Positions 18,086 through 27,403 of a stretch of DNA of 55,577 nucleotides are shown here, piece after piece. How positions within the stretch are numbered: the first letter of the stretch is position 1; each line of letters begins with the position of its first letter. The position numbers and the translations under genes were made by a program. Under the pieces are notes generated by a model, which had not been told where the DNA came from, did no database searches, and worked only from the letters and a program-made list of their open reading frames with translations. This DNA comes from Mucilaginibacter sp. (lineage in GTDB: Bacteria; Bacteroidota; Bacteroidia; Sphingobacteriales; Sphingobacteriaceae): the NCBI RefSeq assembly GCF_028288205.1, contig NZ_JAQBOD010000045.1, forward strand, positions 1-55,577, in the 5' to 3' direction.

Positions 18086-19759
18086 TTATTTAATTGGTGT
18101 TATAATAACTACTTCCATTTCTGTTAATTCTTTCTCCCTTGTGGCTCTATTTAAAAATGCGGGTTTTAACCGGCTTATCCAATAGCGCTTAAATGTTTTA
18201 AGCGGTTGTACTCCCCATCTTGCGGTTGAAATACTTTTAACAAAATCAGCGGTAGCATATAGCATAAATGGTTTTGTTGGATATAGCGCAGTACCATCGG
18301 TAATTGTTGTTATTGGCCCTTCAATATAAAAATTCATCGCCGATACATAATCATCATTTACCTGTACCACCGGCATTTTTTGCGGATTATGCTGGTTAAT
18401 CCAAACAGCGGCTTCGCTGCCTGACTGGTAGTGCAATAACGAAGTATAAAACACCTGATTCAGATATATATTAATCAGGAATGATGCTAATAGCGTTTGT
18501 AAAACTATCCTGCGGATAACATCTCCAGTAATAACCTGTGGTAAAAAAAGCAATGTAATAAACAGTATCATTAAACAAGCACCAATGGTAACTGTAAATG
18601 TATCGGGTTGATAAAAATAGTGCAGCGCCCCTATCACCAACAACAGCAAAATTATAATGATGATTTGAGTAATACGGATAGCCTTTACACTTTTTGGAAG
18701 CCGCGCATTATATAAATACTGCGCTGTTATAATAGCGAAGAATGGGTATACAATATTTAAATAATGCGGCAACTGAAACTTTGAGGCAGAGAATAATAAG
18801 AACGTTAATAATGATCCGCATAAGCAATACCACTCTGTAGTCTGTACATGTTTAATACCGGTTTTTATGAACCGGAATATCGCCACAAACAATAAAACAG
18901 ACCATGGCAAAAACGCCCATAGCGTAGTATGCACAAAAAATGTCGGGTCGCCATTGCCTTTAATGGGTCCGGTATTAAAAAACCGGCCAAACTGGCTATC
19001 CCAAAAAAAGAACCTTATGCCTGATACATTATGCTTATCAAATATTAACTTTTCCGGGTGTAGGTCAAATTGCCGGTTAAGGCAATAAAGTTCGGGCAGG
19101 ATAAAGATCAATATCAATATAGCGGCAATGAGCCATCGTAAATTAAAAAGCTGTTTCCATTGTTTGGTTATTATAAATTGCCCTGCAATGGCCCCGCCTA
19201 TTGGTATTAGGGCAAACATGCCTTTGGTCATGATGGCACAGGCAGTAAACAGGCAGCCGAATAATAAATGCCAATAATTATTACCGGTATGTGCCCTGTA
19301 AAAATGATAAACGGCAGCTATAATAAGCCCGGTTAAATAAGGCTCTGCACGTACATCGTTGTTAGACAGGATAATATGCTGCGCGGTAAGCAATATCAGT
19401 ACGGCCCATAAGCCAATTTGTTTATTATATAGCGCCTTGCCAAACAAATAGGTATAAACCGCACCCATCAACAAAAAAAGTATAGCAGGCAGCTTATAGG
19501 CCCAGGTTTTAAACCCGAAACATTTAAAGAAAAACGCGGTTACCCAAAACGGAAAATGCGGCTTATCCAGCCAATCCTTACCATATGCAAACAGCTCCAC
19601 ATAATTATTGCGCTGCACCATAGTTTTGGCTATTGAGGCATATAATGTGCCATCCGGGCCGGTTATGGGGACAAATAATGCGCTAAAATTTACAGCAACC
19701 GCAATGCCTATAAAAATGTACAGCCAGCGGATATAGAGTGCATCGGTTTGTTTAGCCAT
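18086..19759 (-). CDS. ArnT-like glycosyltransferase family 39 membrane protein
   Basis: Polytopic inner-membrane protein of 557 residues with about 11-12 predicted helices. The first extracytoplasmic loop has 'GPDGTLYASIAKTM' and 'DWLDKPHFPFW', the region where PMT/ArnT-type GT-C enzymes carry their catalytic acid and polyprenyl-phosphate-sugar contact. The C-terminus is a soluble periplasmic domain ('MPVVQVNDDYVSAMNFYIEGP'). It probably transfers a sugar from a polyprenyl phosphate donor to a lipid or protein acceptor outside the inner membrane. The canonical DE pair of ArnT appears here as 'PDG', so activity is likely but not certain. Confidence 0.82.
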   Translation of the reverse strand: MAKQTDALYIRWLYIFIGIAVAVNFSALFVPITGPDGTLYASIAKTMVQRNNYVELFAYGKDWLDKPHFPFWVTAFFFKCFGFKTWAYKLPAILFLLMGAVYTYLFGKALYNKQIGLWAVLILLTAQHIILSNNDVRAEPYLTGLIIAAVYHFYRAHTGNNYWHLLFGCLFTACAIMTKGMFALIPIGGAIAGQFIITKQWKQLFNLRWLIAAILILIFILPELYCLNRQFDLHPEKLIFDKHNVSGIRFFFWDSQFGRFFNTGPIKGNGDPTFFVHTTLWAFLPWSVLLFVAIFRFIKTGIKHVQTTEWYCLCGSLLTFLLFSASKFQLPHYLNIVYPFFAIITAQYLYNARLPKSVKAIRITQIIIIILLLLVIGALHYFYQPDTFTVTIGACLMILFITLLFLPQVITGDVIRRIVLQTLLASFLINIYLNQVFYTSLLHYQSGSEAAVWINQHNPQKMPVVQVNDDYVSAMNFYIEGPITTITDGTALYPTKPFMLYATADFVKSISTARWGVQPLKTFKRYWISRLKPAFLNRATREKELTEMEVVIITPIK

Positions 19760-19903
19760 TTATAGCGTAAAGGTAATGAGATTTTGAATATCCGCTAATG
19801 TCAATTCTAACGATAGGGAGAGATGACTTGGTTAAATTTAATTTTTTATATTAAATTTATCGGGTCAATGATCCTCAACTATTGGCCTAACCAATTAAAC
19901 ACA

Positions 19904-20761
19904 ATGAAGAAATCACTTGTATTAATAGCATTGCTACTTCCTTTTATAACTTTTGCGCAAACCGGTAAAGTTTTTGACAACCTGAGCTTACCCAGCAAAA
20001 TATTAAAAAGCGACCGCAAATTCGCCATTTACTTACCACCCGATTATGAGACATCTAACCGCACCTATCCCATGTTATATTTATTGCATGGATCGGGCGA
20101 TGACCAAACCGGGTGGGTGACCTTTGGCGAGGTGTTAAATATTACTGATAAAGCCATTGCTGATGGCACAGCCACACCTATGATAATTGTAATGCCTGAT
20201 GGCAATACCGGTCGCCGTGGCTACTTTAACGATATTAAAGGCGATTGGAACTATGAGGACTTCTTTTTTCAGGAACTGATACCTTTTATAGAAAAGAAAT
20301 ATCGTGCTAAAACTGACAAACGCTCGCGTGCGGTAGCTGGTTTGTCTATGGGTGGCGGCGGCACATTTATGTACGCTTTGCATCACCCTGAACTATTTTC
20401 ATCTGCATGTCCGTTAAGTGCGTCAGTCGGGCCATTTACTTTGGACGAAGCGCGTAAAACTTACACAAAAAACAATCCTAACCTGGCAGATTCAACCATA
20501 ACTAATTATTATAACCGCCATAGCGTATTAGCACTGGTAAACAACATGCCCGATAGCCAAAAGAAAGCTGTGCGCTGGTATATTGATGATGGCGATGATG
20601 ACTTTTTATATGAAGGGAATGCGCTGGTACATATCGCTATGCGCAAAAAAGAAATACCACATGAATTCAGGATACGTGACGGCGGCCATACCTGGACCTA
20701 CTGGCGCACATCATTACCGAAAGTATTAGAGTTTGTGTCCGACGCTTTTCATCAGTTTTAG
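19904..20761 (+). CDS. secreted esterase, esterase-D/feruloyl-esterase family
   Basis: Alpha/beta hydrolase of the PF00756 type with a signal peptide (residues 1-19, ending 'ITFAQ'). The frame extends upstream to 19823, but the signal peptide fixes ATG 19904 as the start, giving 285 residues. The oxyanion region is 'LLHGSGDDQTGW', the nucleophile elbow is 'GLSMGGGG' (Ser about residue 146), a candidate Asp is in 'YIDDGDDDFL' and the catalytic His is in 'RDGGHTWTYW'. Members act on carbohydrate esters, feruloyl esters or siderophores; the context does not discriminate. It converges with lpdA over a shared bidirectional terminator. Confidence 0.88.
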   Translation: MKKSLVLIALLLPFITFAQTGKVFDNLSLPSKILKSDRKFAIYLPPDYETSNRTYPMLYLLHGSGDDQTGWVTFGEVLNITDKAIADGTATPMIIVMPDGNTGRRGYFNDIKGDWNYEDFFFQELIPFIEKKYRAKTDKRSRAVAGLSMGGGGTFMYALHHPELFSSACPLSASVGPFTLDEARKTYTKNNPNLADSTITNYYNRHSVLALVNNMPDSQKKAVRWYIDDGDDDFLYEGNALVHIAMRKKEIPHEFRIRDGGHTWTYWRTSLPKVLEFVSDAFHQF

Positions 20762-20768
20762 GCCTTAC

Positions 20769-20808
20769 CTTATGATTATTAGAAATCGAAATTTCTAATA
20801 ATCATAAG
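20769..20808. terminator. bidirectional terminator between esterase and lpdA
   Basis: A perfect 18-bp A+T-rich inverted repeat (CTTATGATTATTAGAAAT, 20769-20786, and its complement at 20791-20808) closes a CGAA loop. It lies between two convergent genes. Confidence 0.7.
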
Positions 20809-20827
20809 TCTCTCACAAATTTCAAAT

Positions 20828-22231
20828 TTAAATATGTATCGGTCTGTTATCTGTAGCGGCTAAACAAGCTTCGCGCATGGCTTCGGTATAGGTTGGATGC
20901 GCGTGGCTAATGCGTGATATATCTTCGGCGCTGGCACGGTACTCCATGGCAACAACAGCTTCGGCTATCATATCCGCGGCCCGCGGGCCAATCATGTGTA
21001 CGCCTAAAATTTCGTCAGTAGCGGCATTAGCCAGTACTTTTACAAAACCATCCAGGTCGCCGCTGGCTACCGCCCTACCGCTTGCCCGGAATGGGAACGA
21101 ACCTGTTTTATATTTTACTCCCTTTTCTTTTAACTGCTCCTCGGTTTGGCCCACTGCCGCAACCTCCGGCCAGGTATAAACTACGCCCGGTATCAGGTTA
21201 TAATTAATGTGTGGTTTTTGTCCTACAATGGTTTCGGCTACGTAAGTGCCTTCATCTTCGGCTTTGTGAGCAAGCATTGCGCCTTGTATCACATCGCCAA
21301 TGGCATAAACACCTTTAACGCTGGTTTGCATATGCCCATCAACAGTAATTTTACGGCCGCGCTCTTCAACGGTGATGCCAATTTTATCTAATCCTAAACT
21401 ATCGGTATAAGCAATACGGCCAACAGCTACCAGGCAATAATCGCCTTTCAGCTCTTTCTTTTCGCCCTGCGGCGAATCGAACGTAACGGTTACTTCTTTA
21501 CCTTTTACCGTAGCGCCGGTAACTTTATGGCCCAGGTAAAACTCCATGCCTTGTTTTTGTAATACCTTTTGTAATTCTTTACCCAGGCTTTTATCCATAG
21601 TTGGAATAATGCCATCCATAAATTCAATTACAGACACCTTTGCACCTAAACGCGCATAAACAGAGCCCAATTCTAAACCAATAACACCGCCGCCAATTAA
21701 TATAAGGTGTTTAGGTATTTCGGGAAGAGACAATGCCTCTGTCGAGGTTATAATACGTTTCTTATCTATCTTAATAAATGGCAGGCTTGATGGTTTTGAA
21801 CCGGTTGCAATAATGATGTTTGTGCCGGTTATTTCCTGGATAGTACCATCTTCTTTAGTAATGATGATGGTATTTTTATCTTTAAAAGACCCCATGCCCT
21901 GATAACCGTCTATTTTATTCTTCTTAAATAAAAAGCTGATGCCCGCAGTGTTTTTGGCTACTACATCTACCTTACGCTTCATCATCTGGGCTATATCAAC
22001 CTTTAAATTGCTTAGATTGATGCCATGTGTTGCAAAAGCATGGCCGGCGTTGTAGAAATGTTCGGACGAATCCAATAACGCTTTTGAAGGAATACAGCCC
22101 ACATTTAGGCAGGTGCCTCCATAAGTAGCGTATTTTTCAATACAAGCTGTTTTTAAACCAAGCTGGGCACAACGTATAGCGGCTACATAACCACCCGGAC
22201 CAGAACCTATAACGATAACATCATATTGCAT
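20828..22231 (-). CDS. lpdA: dihydrolipoyl dehydrogenase (E3)
   Basis: FAD-dependent disulfide oxidoreductase that reoxidises dihydrolipoamide in 2-oxo-acid dehydrogenase complexes. The FAD-binding 'IGSGPGGYVAA' is at residues 8-18, the redox pair is in 'GGTCLNVGCIPSK' (about residues 40-52), the NAD-binding 'IGGGVIGLELGSV' is near 180, and the catalytic 'HAHPTYTE' is near the C-terminus. The 467 residues are full length. It is not in the sucAB operon 10 kb away but could serve it. A TAnnTTTG element lies 20 bp upstream of the ATG. Confidence 0.97.
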   Translation of the reverse strand: MQYDVIVIGSGPGGYVAAIRCAQLGLKTACIEKYATYGGTCLNVGCIPSKALLDSSEHFYNAGHAFATHGINLSNLKVDIAQMMKRKVDVVAKNTAGISFLFKKNKIDGYQGMGSFKDKNTIIITKEDGTIQEITGTNIIIATGSKPSSLPFIKIDKKRIITSTEALSLPEIPKHLILIGGGVIGLELGSVYARLGAKVSVIEFMDGIIPTMDKSLGKELQKVLQKQGMEFYLGHKVTGATVKGKEVTVTFDSPQGEKKELKGDYCLVAVGRIAYTDSLGLDKIGITVEERGRKITVDGHMQTSVKGVYAIGDVIQGAMLAHKAEDEGTYVAETIVGQKPHINYNLIPGVVYTWPEVAAVGQTEEQLKEKGVKYKTGSFPFRASGRAVASGDLDGFVKVLANAATDEILGVHMIGPRAADMIAEAVVAMEYRASAEDISRISHAHPTYTEAMREACLAATDNRPIHI

Positions 22232-22251
22232 AGTAGTACTTTTTTGTGGCG

Positions 22252-22259
22252 CAAAGTTA
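22252..22259 (-). promoter_or_regulatory. -7 promoter element of lpdA
   Basis: On the minus strand TAACTTTG matches TAnnTTTG and ends 20 bp before the ATG of lpdA. Confidence 0.55.
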
Positions 22260-22418
22260 AGTAAAATAGCAATTAGAGATTGGTTTATTAGTGATTAGTT
22301 GACTTAGTAATTATAAAAAAAGCCGCTTATCGCACAGAAATAATAAAAAACATTACATCTTATTATTTAAATGCATCAGTTTAATTAAATTAGCCTTTCA
22401 AACTGATCTCTTAAAACA

Positions 22419-24314
22419 ATGAAAAAACTACTTCTCGCTATTTGCCTGGTAACGTGCTTTACCGGTATTTATGCCCAACGCGGCTCTCAAATGTCTCCCA
22501 CTGCTACAGCTGAAGCTGCCTACATTAAAGACCATTACGTTAAAACAGAACAAATGATACCCATGCGCGATGGCGCAAAACTGTTTTGCACCATTTATTC
22601 ACCCAAAGACAAAAGTCAGAAATTTCCTATCCTCATGACCCGTACGCCTTATAGCGCGGGCCCTTATGGTGCTACTTATAAAACCTCGTTAGGGCAAGAC
22701 ACTGCCTTAACCCACGAGGGTTTTATTTTTGTTTATGAGGATGTGCGCGGCCGCTATATGAGCGAAGGCGATTTTATAAATGTGCGCCCGCAAATAGATG
22801 CTGCTGCTAAAAAAGCAGGCGTAAAAACAGACGAAAGTACCGATACTTACGACACCATTGACTGGCTGGTAAAAAATCTGCCAAATAATAATGGCCGTGT
22901 AGGTATAGAAGGTATTTCCTACCCGGGCTTTTACTCGACCGCTTCTTTACCAAATGCCCACCCGGCTTTAAAAGCAGTATCGCCACAAGCGCCGGTTACC
23001 GAATGGTTCAAAGGTGACGACTTTCACCATAACGGTGTATTTTTTGAGATGGATGCTTTTGCGTTCCTGACCAGCTTTGGTGTACCAAGACCAAAACCAG
23101 TGCCCCGTTATTTGAACGGGATACCTAATGCTTATAAGGACAATTATAAATTTTACCTTGAAATGGGTGCCCTGCCTAATTTTAAAAAGAAATACCTGGG
23201 CGACTCGGTTAAGTTTTGGGATGATATGATGAACCACCCTAACTACGATTCGTTTTGGCAACGGATGAGCATATTGCCACATTTAACCAACATTAAGCCA
23301 GCCGTATTAACAGTCGGCGGATTTTTTGATGCAGAGGATGCTTATGGTGCACAAAAGGTTTATAAAGCGATAGAAAAACAAAACCCCGGAGCCAAAAACA
23401 TGCTGGTATTGGGGCCATGGTACCACGGTGGCTGGGAACGCAGCGAGGGCCGTTACTTTGGCGACCAGGATTTTGAATCGAACGCCAGTTTGTGGTTCCA
23501 GGAAAATGTGCAGTTGCCATTTTTTAATTATTACCTAAAAGATAAAGGCAAAATGGATCTGCCTGAAGCTACTATATTTATCAGCGGCGAAAACAAATGG
23601 CATAAGTTTGCTACATGGCCGCCAAAAAATACGATCGAAAAAAGCTTATACCTGCAGGCTAATGGCAAACTGTCATTTACCGCGCCAAAGGCGGCAACAA
23701 GTTTTGACGAATATGTAAGCGACCCTGCCACACCGGTACCTTACCAGGATGGCGTGCAGCGGGCTCGTACCCGCGAGTATATGCTGGACGATCAGCGCTT
23801 TGCATCGCGGAGGTCTGATGTTAAAACTTATCAAACAGATGCTTTGACAGAAGATATCACTTTAACCGGCCCGGTTATGGCAAACCTATTCTCGTCAACC
23901 ACAGGTACTGATGCGGATTATGTAGTGAAACTGATTGACGTTTTCCCGGATGATTTCCTTAATACCGATCCAACCCCATACACCAAAAACCCGGTTATGG
24001 GTGGTTACCAGATGCTTATACGCGGTGAAATATTCAGGGGCCGTTTCCGTAATTCGTTTGAGCACCCGGAAGCATTTGTACCGGGTAAGGTTACTAATAT
24101 TAAGTATGATCTGCCCGATGTTGGCCATACCTTTAAAAAGGGCCACCGCATTATGATACAGATACAAAACACGTGGTTCCCGCTTGGCGACCGCAACCCG
24201 CAAAAATTTGTAGATATTTATAAAGCTAAGGACTCGGACTTTCAAAAAGCTACCATCAGGATTTATCATGATGCAGCTGCGCCGTCAAGCGTAAAGGTTA
24301 CCGTGTTACAATAG
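22419..24314 (+). CDS. secreted CocE/NonD-family hydrolase (X-Pro dipeptidyl-peptidase S15 fold)
   Basis: A 631-residue exported hydrolase; the signal peptide covers residues 1-19 ('TGIYAQ'). The alpha/beta hydrolase core carries 'VYEDVRGRYMSEGDF' and the nucleophile motif 'GISYPGFY' (Ser near residue 170). A C-terminal jelly-roll domain of the X-Pro/CocE type runs from about residue 400 ('LTGPVMANLF') to the end. Members hydrolyse acyl esters, glutaryl-7-ACA or N-terminal X-Pro peptides; the substrate is open. A terminator follows directly, so it appears monocistronic. Confidence 0.9.
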   Translation: MKKLLLAICLVTCFTGIYAQRGSQMSPTATAEAAYIKDHYVKTEQMIPMRDGAKLFCTIYSPKDKSQKFPILMTRTPYSAGPYGATYKTSLGQDTALTHEGFIFVYEDVRGRYMSEGDFINVRPQIDAAAKKAGVKTDESTDTYDTIDWLVKNLPNNNGRVGIEGISYPGFYSTASLPNAHPALKAVSPQAPVTEWFKGDDFHHNGVFFEMDAFAFLTSFGVPRPKPVPRYLNGIPNAYKDNYKFYLEMGALPNFKKKYLGDSVKFWDDMMNHPNYDSFWQRMSILPHLTNIKPAVLTVGGFFDAEDAYGAQKVYKAIEKQNPGAKNMLVLGPWYHGGWERSEGRYFGDQDFESNASLWFQENVQLPFFNYYLKDKGKMDLPEATIFISGENKWHKFATWPPKNTIEKSLYLQANGKLSFTAPKAATSFDEYVSDPATPVPYQDGVQRARTREYMLDDQRFASRRSDVKTYQTDALTEDITLTGPVMANLFSSTTGTDADYVVKLIDVFPDDFLNTDPTPYTKNPVMGGYQMLIRGEIFRGRFRNSFEHPEAFVPGKVTNIKYDLPDVGHTFKKGHRIMIQIQNTWFPLGDRNPQKFVDIYKAKDSDFQKATIRIYHDAAAPSSVKVTVLQ

Positions 24315-24324
24315 TCGCAACTTA

Positions 24325-24357
24325 AAAAGGCGATGGGCTTTACCCATCGCTTTTTTA
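24325..24357 (+). terminator. intrinsic terminator of the CocE-like gene
   Basis: An 8-bp stem GCGATGGG/CCCATCGC (24330-24337 and 24343-24350) with a 5-nt loop is flanked by an A-tract and a T-tract. It can also end transcription from the other direction. Confidence 0.9.
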
Positions 24358-24384
24358 ATTATCTTTAAACATATTATTTTAACA

Positions 24385-24804
24385 ATGAAACTACACCGAT
24401 CATTGCTGGTATTGCTGTCGGTATATTTCAATTGCGGTCATGCTCAAAATATCATCGCTAAATACCCTTTTAATCTGGATATTTTAGAGCATTTTTCCGT
24501 CAACTTGACCAACGATACTATTATCCCAATATATAAAAAAAGGCCATGACTGGCATTATTTCCGAGGTTCAAAAGAACTGTTTAAATTAATATTAAACCT
24601 GATCTAATGTTTTACAATAACGTTTTGTTATTCAAAATCGGCGATCTTTATAATTACTTTAATAATCAAGGAATGAAAGTTCTTCCCTTTAATTATAAAT
24701 GGATCTATCAAAATGGAACTATAGCTATCAATTTAAAAGATGAGGTTGTTCTGTTCAATAAAAACAAAGAAGAGTTTATTTATTACAAACCCAACGACAA
24801 ATAA
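24385..24804 (+). pseudogene. broken gene for a small secreted protein (two frameshifts)
   Basis: Three segments look like pieces of one protein of about 140 residues. An ATG at 24385 opens a signal peptide ('LLVLLSVYFNCGHAQ') and 54 codons to TGA 24547. At the A7 run (24535-24541) the sense appears to move to the +1 frame ('GHDWHYFRGSKELFKL', stop 24605). It then returns to the first frame ('KPDLMFYNNVLLFKIGDLYN' ... 'YYKPNDK', stop 24802-24804). The total span of 420 nt is exactly 140 codons, as expected of one insertion and one deletion. The last piece alone is an ORF from ATG 24607 (65 residues) without a signal peptide. No family is recognised. A sequencing or assembly error at the homopolymer is the main alternative. 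Confidence 0.6.
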
Positions 24805-24829
24805 TACATATTACAATAAAATAAAATTC

Positions 24830-26512
24830 ATGAAACTTCGCTACTCACTATTCATCCTTTTAGGGGTCATCACATTTAGCGCGAAAGCGCAACTCATGGC
24901 GCCTAAGGACAAATTTACCCGCGCTGATTCTTTGCGCGGCTACCTTACGCCCTTGCGTACTTGCTATGATATTAATTATTATCATCTGGATGTGAAGTTT
25001 GATATCGATAAAAAATTCATCAGCGGCAGCAACCTGTTTAAGTTTACTGCTACGCAGGATTTTACCAAGTTGCAGTTTGACCTGTTTGCCAATTTTACGG
25101 TTGAAAAAGTTGTTTATAAAGGAAAAGAACTGCCCTATACCCGCGAGTTTAACGCGGTTTTTGTAACATTCCCCCAAACCATAACAAAGGGTAGCAAAGA
25201 TGAGTTTACCGTTTACTATTCGGGCAACCCAACCATTGCTAAAAATGCCCCATGGGATGGTGGTGTAGTTTATAAAACAGACTCGCTGGGCAAGTCATGG
25301 GTGGCTACAGCCTGCCAGGGTGTAGGTGCAAGTATCTGGTGGCCCAATAAAGACCAGCAGGCTGATGAGGTTGACAGTATCCTGATAAGTATTAGTGTAC
25401 CTAAAGGTTTGACGGATGTATCAAACGGTCGCCTGCGTAAAAAAACCGACCTGAAAGATGGCTATACACGGTTTGATTGGTTTGTGGCTAACCCTATAAA
25501 TAACTATGATGTAGCTGCCAACATTGCAGATTATGCACATTTCTCTGACGTTTACAATGGCGAAAAAGGCAAGCTGACAACAGATTTCTGGGTATTGTCA
25601 TATAACCTGGAGAAAGCTAAAAAACAATTTGCTGCAAACGTACCGCGTATGCTAAAAGCATTTGAGTATTGGTTTGGCCCGTATCCGTGGTATGAAGATG
25701 GTTATAAACTGGTTGAAACACCGCACCTGGGCATGGAGCATCAAAGCGCTGTGGCTTATGGCAACCATTACGTTAACGGCTATTATGCCGGTAACCGGGG
25801 TAATCCAAGCGGCATTGATCTTTCAGGTACCGGGTTAGGTTTAACCTGGGATTATATCATCGTGCATGAAAGCGGGCATGAGTGGTTCGGTAATAATATA
25901 ACATCAAAAGATATTGGCGATATGTGGATACATGAAAGCTTTACCGATTATTCTGAATCGTTATTTATTGAGAGCACATCTGATAAACAGAAGGGCCAGG
26001 AATATGTTAACGGCTTACGCAGAACCATACGAAACGGCACCCCGATTGTTGGGCCATATAACGTGAACAAGGAAGGCTCTGGCGATATGTATAATAAAGG
26101 CTCTGTGATTTTAAATATGACAAGAACCATTATTAATGATGATGAAAAATGGCGTGGCATATTGCGTGGCTTAAACAAAACCTTTTATCATCAAACGGTT
26201 ACTTATGATGATATTACCAGGTACATAAGCGATAAGGCCGGCATAAATTTACTACCTGTGTTTGACCAGTACCTGCATTATCCTCACCTGCCGATAGTGG
26301 AGTTTGCCACTATTAACGGCAAATTAAACGCTAAATATATTGCTGATGCATTTGGATTTAATATGCCGTTAAAAGTAAGAGCTAAAGGCGGCGAGTATAA
26401 ATTTATTAAACCCGGGAAAGGAGTTTTTACCCCGGTAGGTATTGACGGTATTACTAAAGATAATTTAGAGGTTGATACATTTAATTATTATGTTGGTGTA
26501 ATTGTTGATTAA
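24830..26512 (+). CDS. secreted M1-family metallopeptidase (aminopeptidase N-like)
   Basis: Zinc metallopeptidase with a signal peptide (residues 1-19, 'TFSAKAQ'), which sets ATG 24830 as the start although the frame is open further upstream. The beta-sheet N-domain ('YDINYYHLDVKFDID') precedes the catalytic domain with 'LGMEHQSAVAYGN' (the GxMEN-like exopeptidase motif, here with His-Gln) and the zinc site 'HESGHEWFG' followed after 18 residues by the third ligand Glu in 'WIHESF'. The 560 residues lack the long C-terminal ARM-repeat domain of PepN. It probably degrades peptides in the periplasm or outside the cell. Confidence 0.92.
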   Translation: MKLRYSLFILLGVITFSAKAQLMAPKDKFTRADSLRGYLTPLRTCYDINYYHLDVKFDIDKKFISGSNLFKFTATQDFTKLQFDLFANFTVEKVVYKGKELPYTREFNAVFVTFPQTITKGSKDEFTVYYSGNPTIAKNAPWDGGVVYKTDSLGKSWVATACQGVGASIWWPNKDQQADEVDSILISISVPKGLTDVSNGRLRKKTDLKDGYTRFDWFVANPINNYDVAANIADYAHFSDVYNGEKGKLTTDFWVLSYNLEKAKKQFAANVPRMLKAFEYWFGPYPWYEDGYKLVETPHLGMEHQSAVAYGNHYVNGYYAGNRGNPSGIDLSGTGLGLTWDYIIVHESGHEWFGNNITSKDIGDMWIHESFTDYSESLFIESTSDKQKGQEYVNGLRRTIRNGTPIVGPYNVNKEGSGDMYNKGSVILNMTRTIINDDEKWRGILRGLNKTFYHQTVTYDDITRYISDKAGINLLPVFDQYLHYPHLPIVEFATINGKLNAKYIADAFGFNMPLKVRAKGGEYKFIKPGKGVFTPVGIDGITKDNLEVDTFNYYVGVIVD

Positions 26513-26572
26513 TTTTTAATGTAACGTTTTTTATAAATCTAACGTCCTATACAAAAACTAAACATAGCTATC

Positions 26573-27295
26573 ATGAAACTGATCAAAATTTTTATCGCGC
26601 TGATACTGGTTACAGGTGCAGGGCAAACATTTGCAAAATCTAAAGCAAACAGTAACGATATCGAAGATCGCCACCTTACAGGCTTCCACGCAGTTGATGT
26701 TGCCGGCTCATTTAATGTATATATCACCCAGGGAGCAACAGAATCTGTTAAGGTGGAAGCACCCGCTAATATAATACGCCATATTGTTACCGAAGTTAAG
26801 GGCGGCACATTAAAGATTTTTAATAAGGACCACTTTAGCTGGGGTAGTCTTTTTGGCGGTGGTAACAGAAAGATAGTTATTTATGTTACCATTAAAGACG
26901 TTAACAGCATAGCCCTTACCGGGTCTGGCGATGTTTATTTTAAAGACGGCATCAATGCTAACACTTTGCGCCTGTCGTTAACCGGGTCAGGTGATCTTTA
27001 TGGCAAAATAAACGTAAAAACCTTAGTTAGCGATATTACCGGATCTGGTGATATTAAAGTTTCGGGCCGTGCCGACAACTCAAAAATAAGTATAACAGGC
27101 TCTGGCGATTATTCGGGCCGCGATCTTGTTACTGTAAATACAGTGGCACATGTTGGCGGATCAGGCGATGCCTCTGTAGATGTAAACGGCAACCTTGAGG
27201 CCAGCGTTACCGGCTCGGGCGATGTACATTATAGCGGCAACCCAAAGAGTGTCTCCAAATCAAAAACAGGTAGCGGGAGTATCGAGAGGAATTAA
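26573..27295 (+). CDS. secreted head GIN domain / DUF2807 protein
   Basis: A 240-residue exported protein with a signal peptide (residues 1-20, 'GQTFAKS'). The DUF2807 domain is announced by 'HLTGFHAVDVAGSFNVYITQG'. The C-terminal half contains at least six 'GSGD' turns spaced about 15-25 residues apart, consistent with a right-handed beta-helix with one turn per repeat. The family is common in Bacteroidota; its role is unknown, with cell-surface adhesion or auto-transporter-like scaffolding suggested only by fold. A bidirectional terminator follows. Confidence 0.88.
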   Translation: MKLIKIFIALILVTGAGQTFAKSKANSNDIEDRHLTGFHAVDVAGSFNVYITQGATESVKVEAPANIIRHIVTEVKGGTLKIFNKDHFSWGSLFGGGNRKIVIYVTIKDVNSIALTGSGDVYFKDGINANTLRLSLTGSGDLYGKINVKTLVSDITGSGDIKVSGRADNSKISITGSGDYSGRDLVTVNTVAHVGGSGDASVDVNGNLEASVTGSGDVHYSGNPKSVSKSKTGSGSIERN

Positions 27296-27305
27296 ACTAT
27301 CTCAA

Positions 27306-27324
27306 CCCTCTCCTTTGGAGAGGG
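27306..27324. repeat. CCCTCTCC/GGAGAGGG hairpin repeat
   Basis: A perfect 8-bp inverted repeat (27306-27313 and 27317-27324) around TTT. Similar CCCTCT/AGAGGG units occur at 35840-35915 and 45851-45880. Confidence 0.55.
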
Positions 27325-27330
27325 ACCTTA

Positions 27331-27366
27331 AAAAAGAGCGCTGACCTTCGCTAGCGCTCTTTTTTA
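27331..27366. terminator. bidirectional terminator
   Basis: AAAAAGAGCGCT (27331-27342) and AGCGCTCTTTTT (27353-27364) form a 12-bp stem with a 10-nt loop. It serves both the DUF2807 gene and the convergent outer-membrane protein gene. Confidence 0.85.
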
Positions 27367-27374
27367 TTACTCTA

Positions 27375-27401
27375 CGTCATTGCGTTAGCGTAGCAATGAC
27401 A
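27375..27401. repeat. short GTCATTGC inverted repeat (family B half element)
   Basis: CGTCATTGC (27375-27383) pairs with GCAATGACA at the right end (27393-27401), enclosing GTTAGCGTA. The arm sequence is that of the longer elements at 30824 and 49681. Confidence 0.65.
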
Positions 27402-27403
27402 GA

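Noticed and set aside
24535..24541. A7 run as a programmed -1 frameshift site
   Set aside because: The -1 frame ends after 16 codons, while the protein-like continuation is in the +1 frame. A simple indel explains it better.
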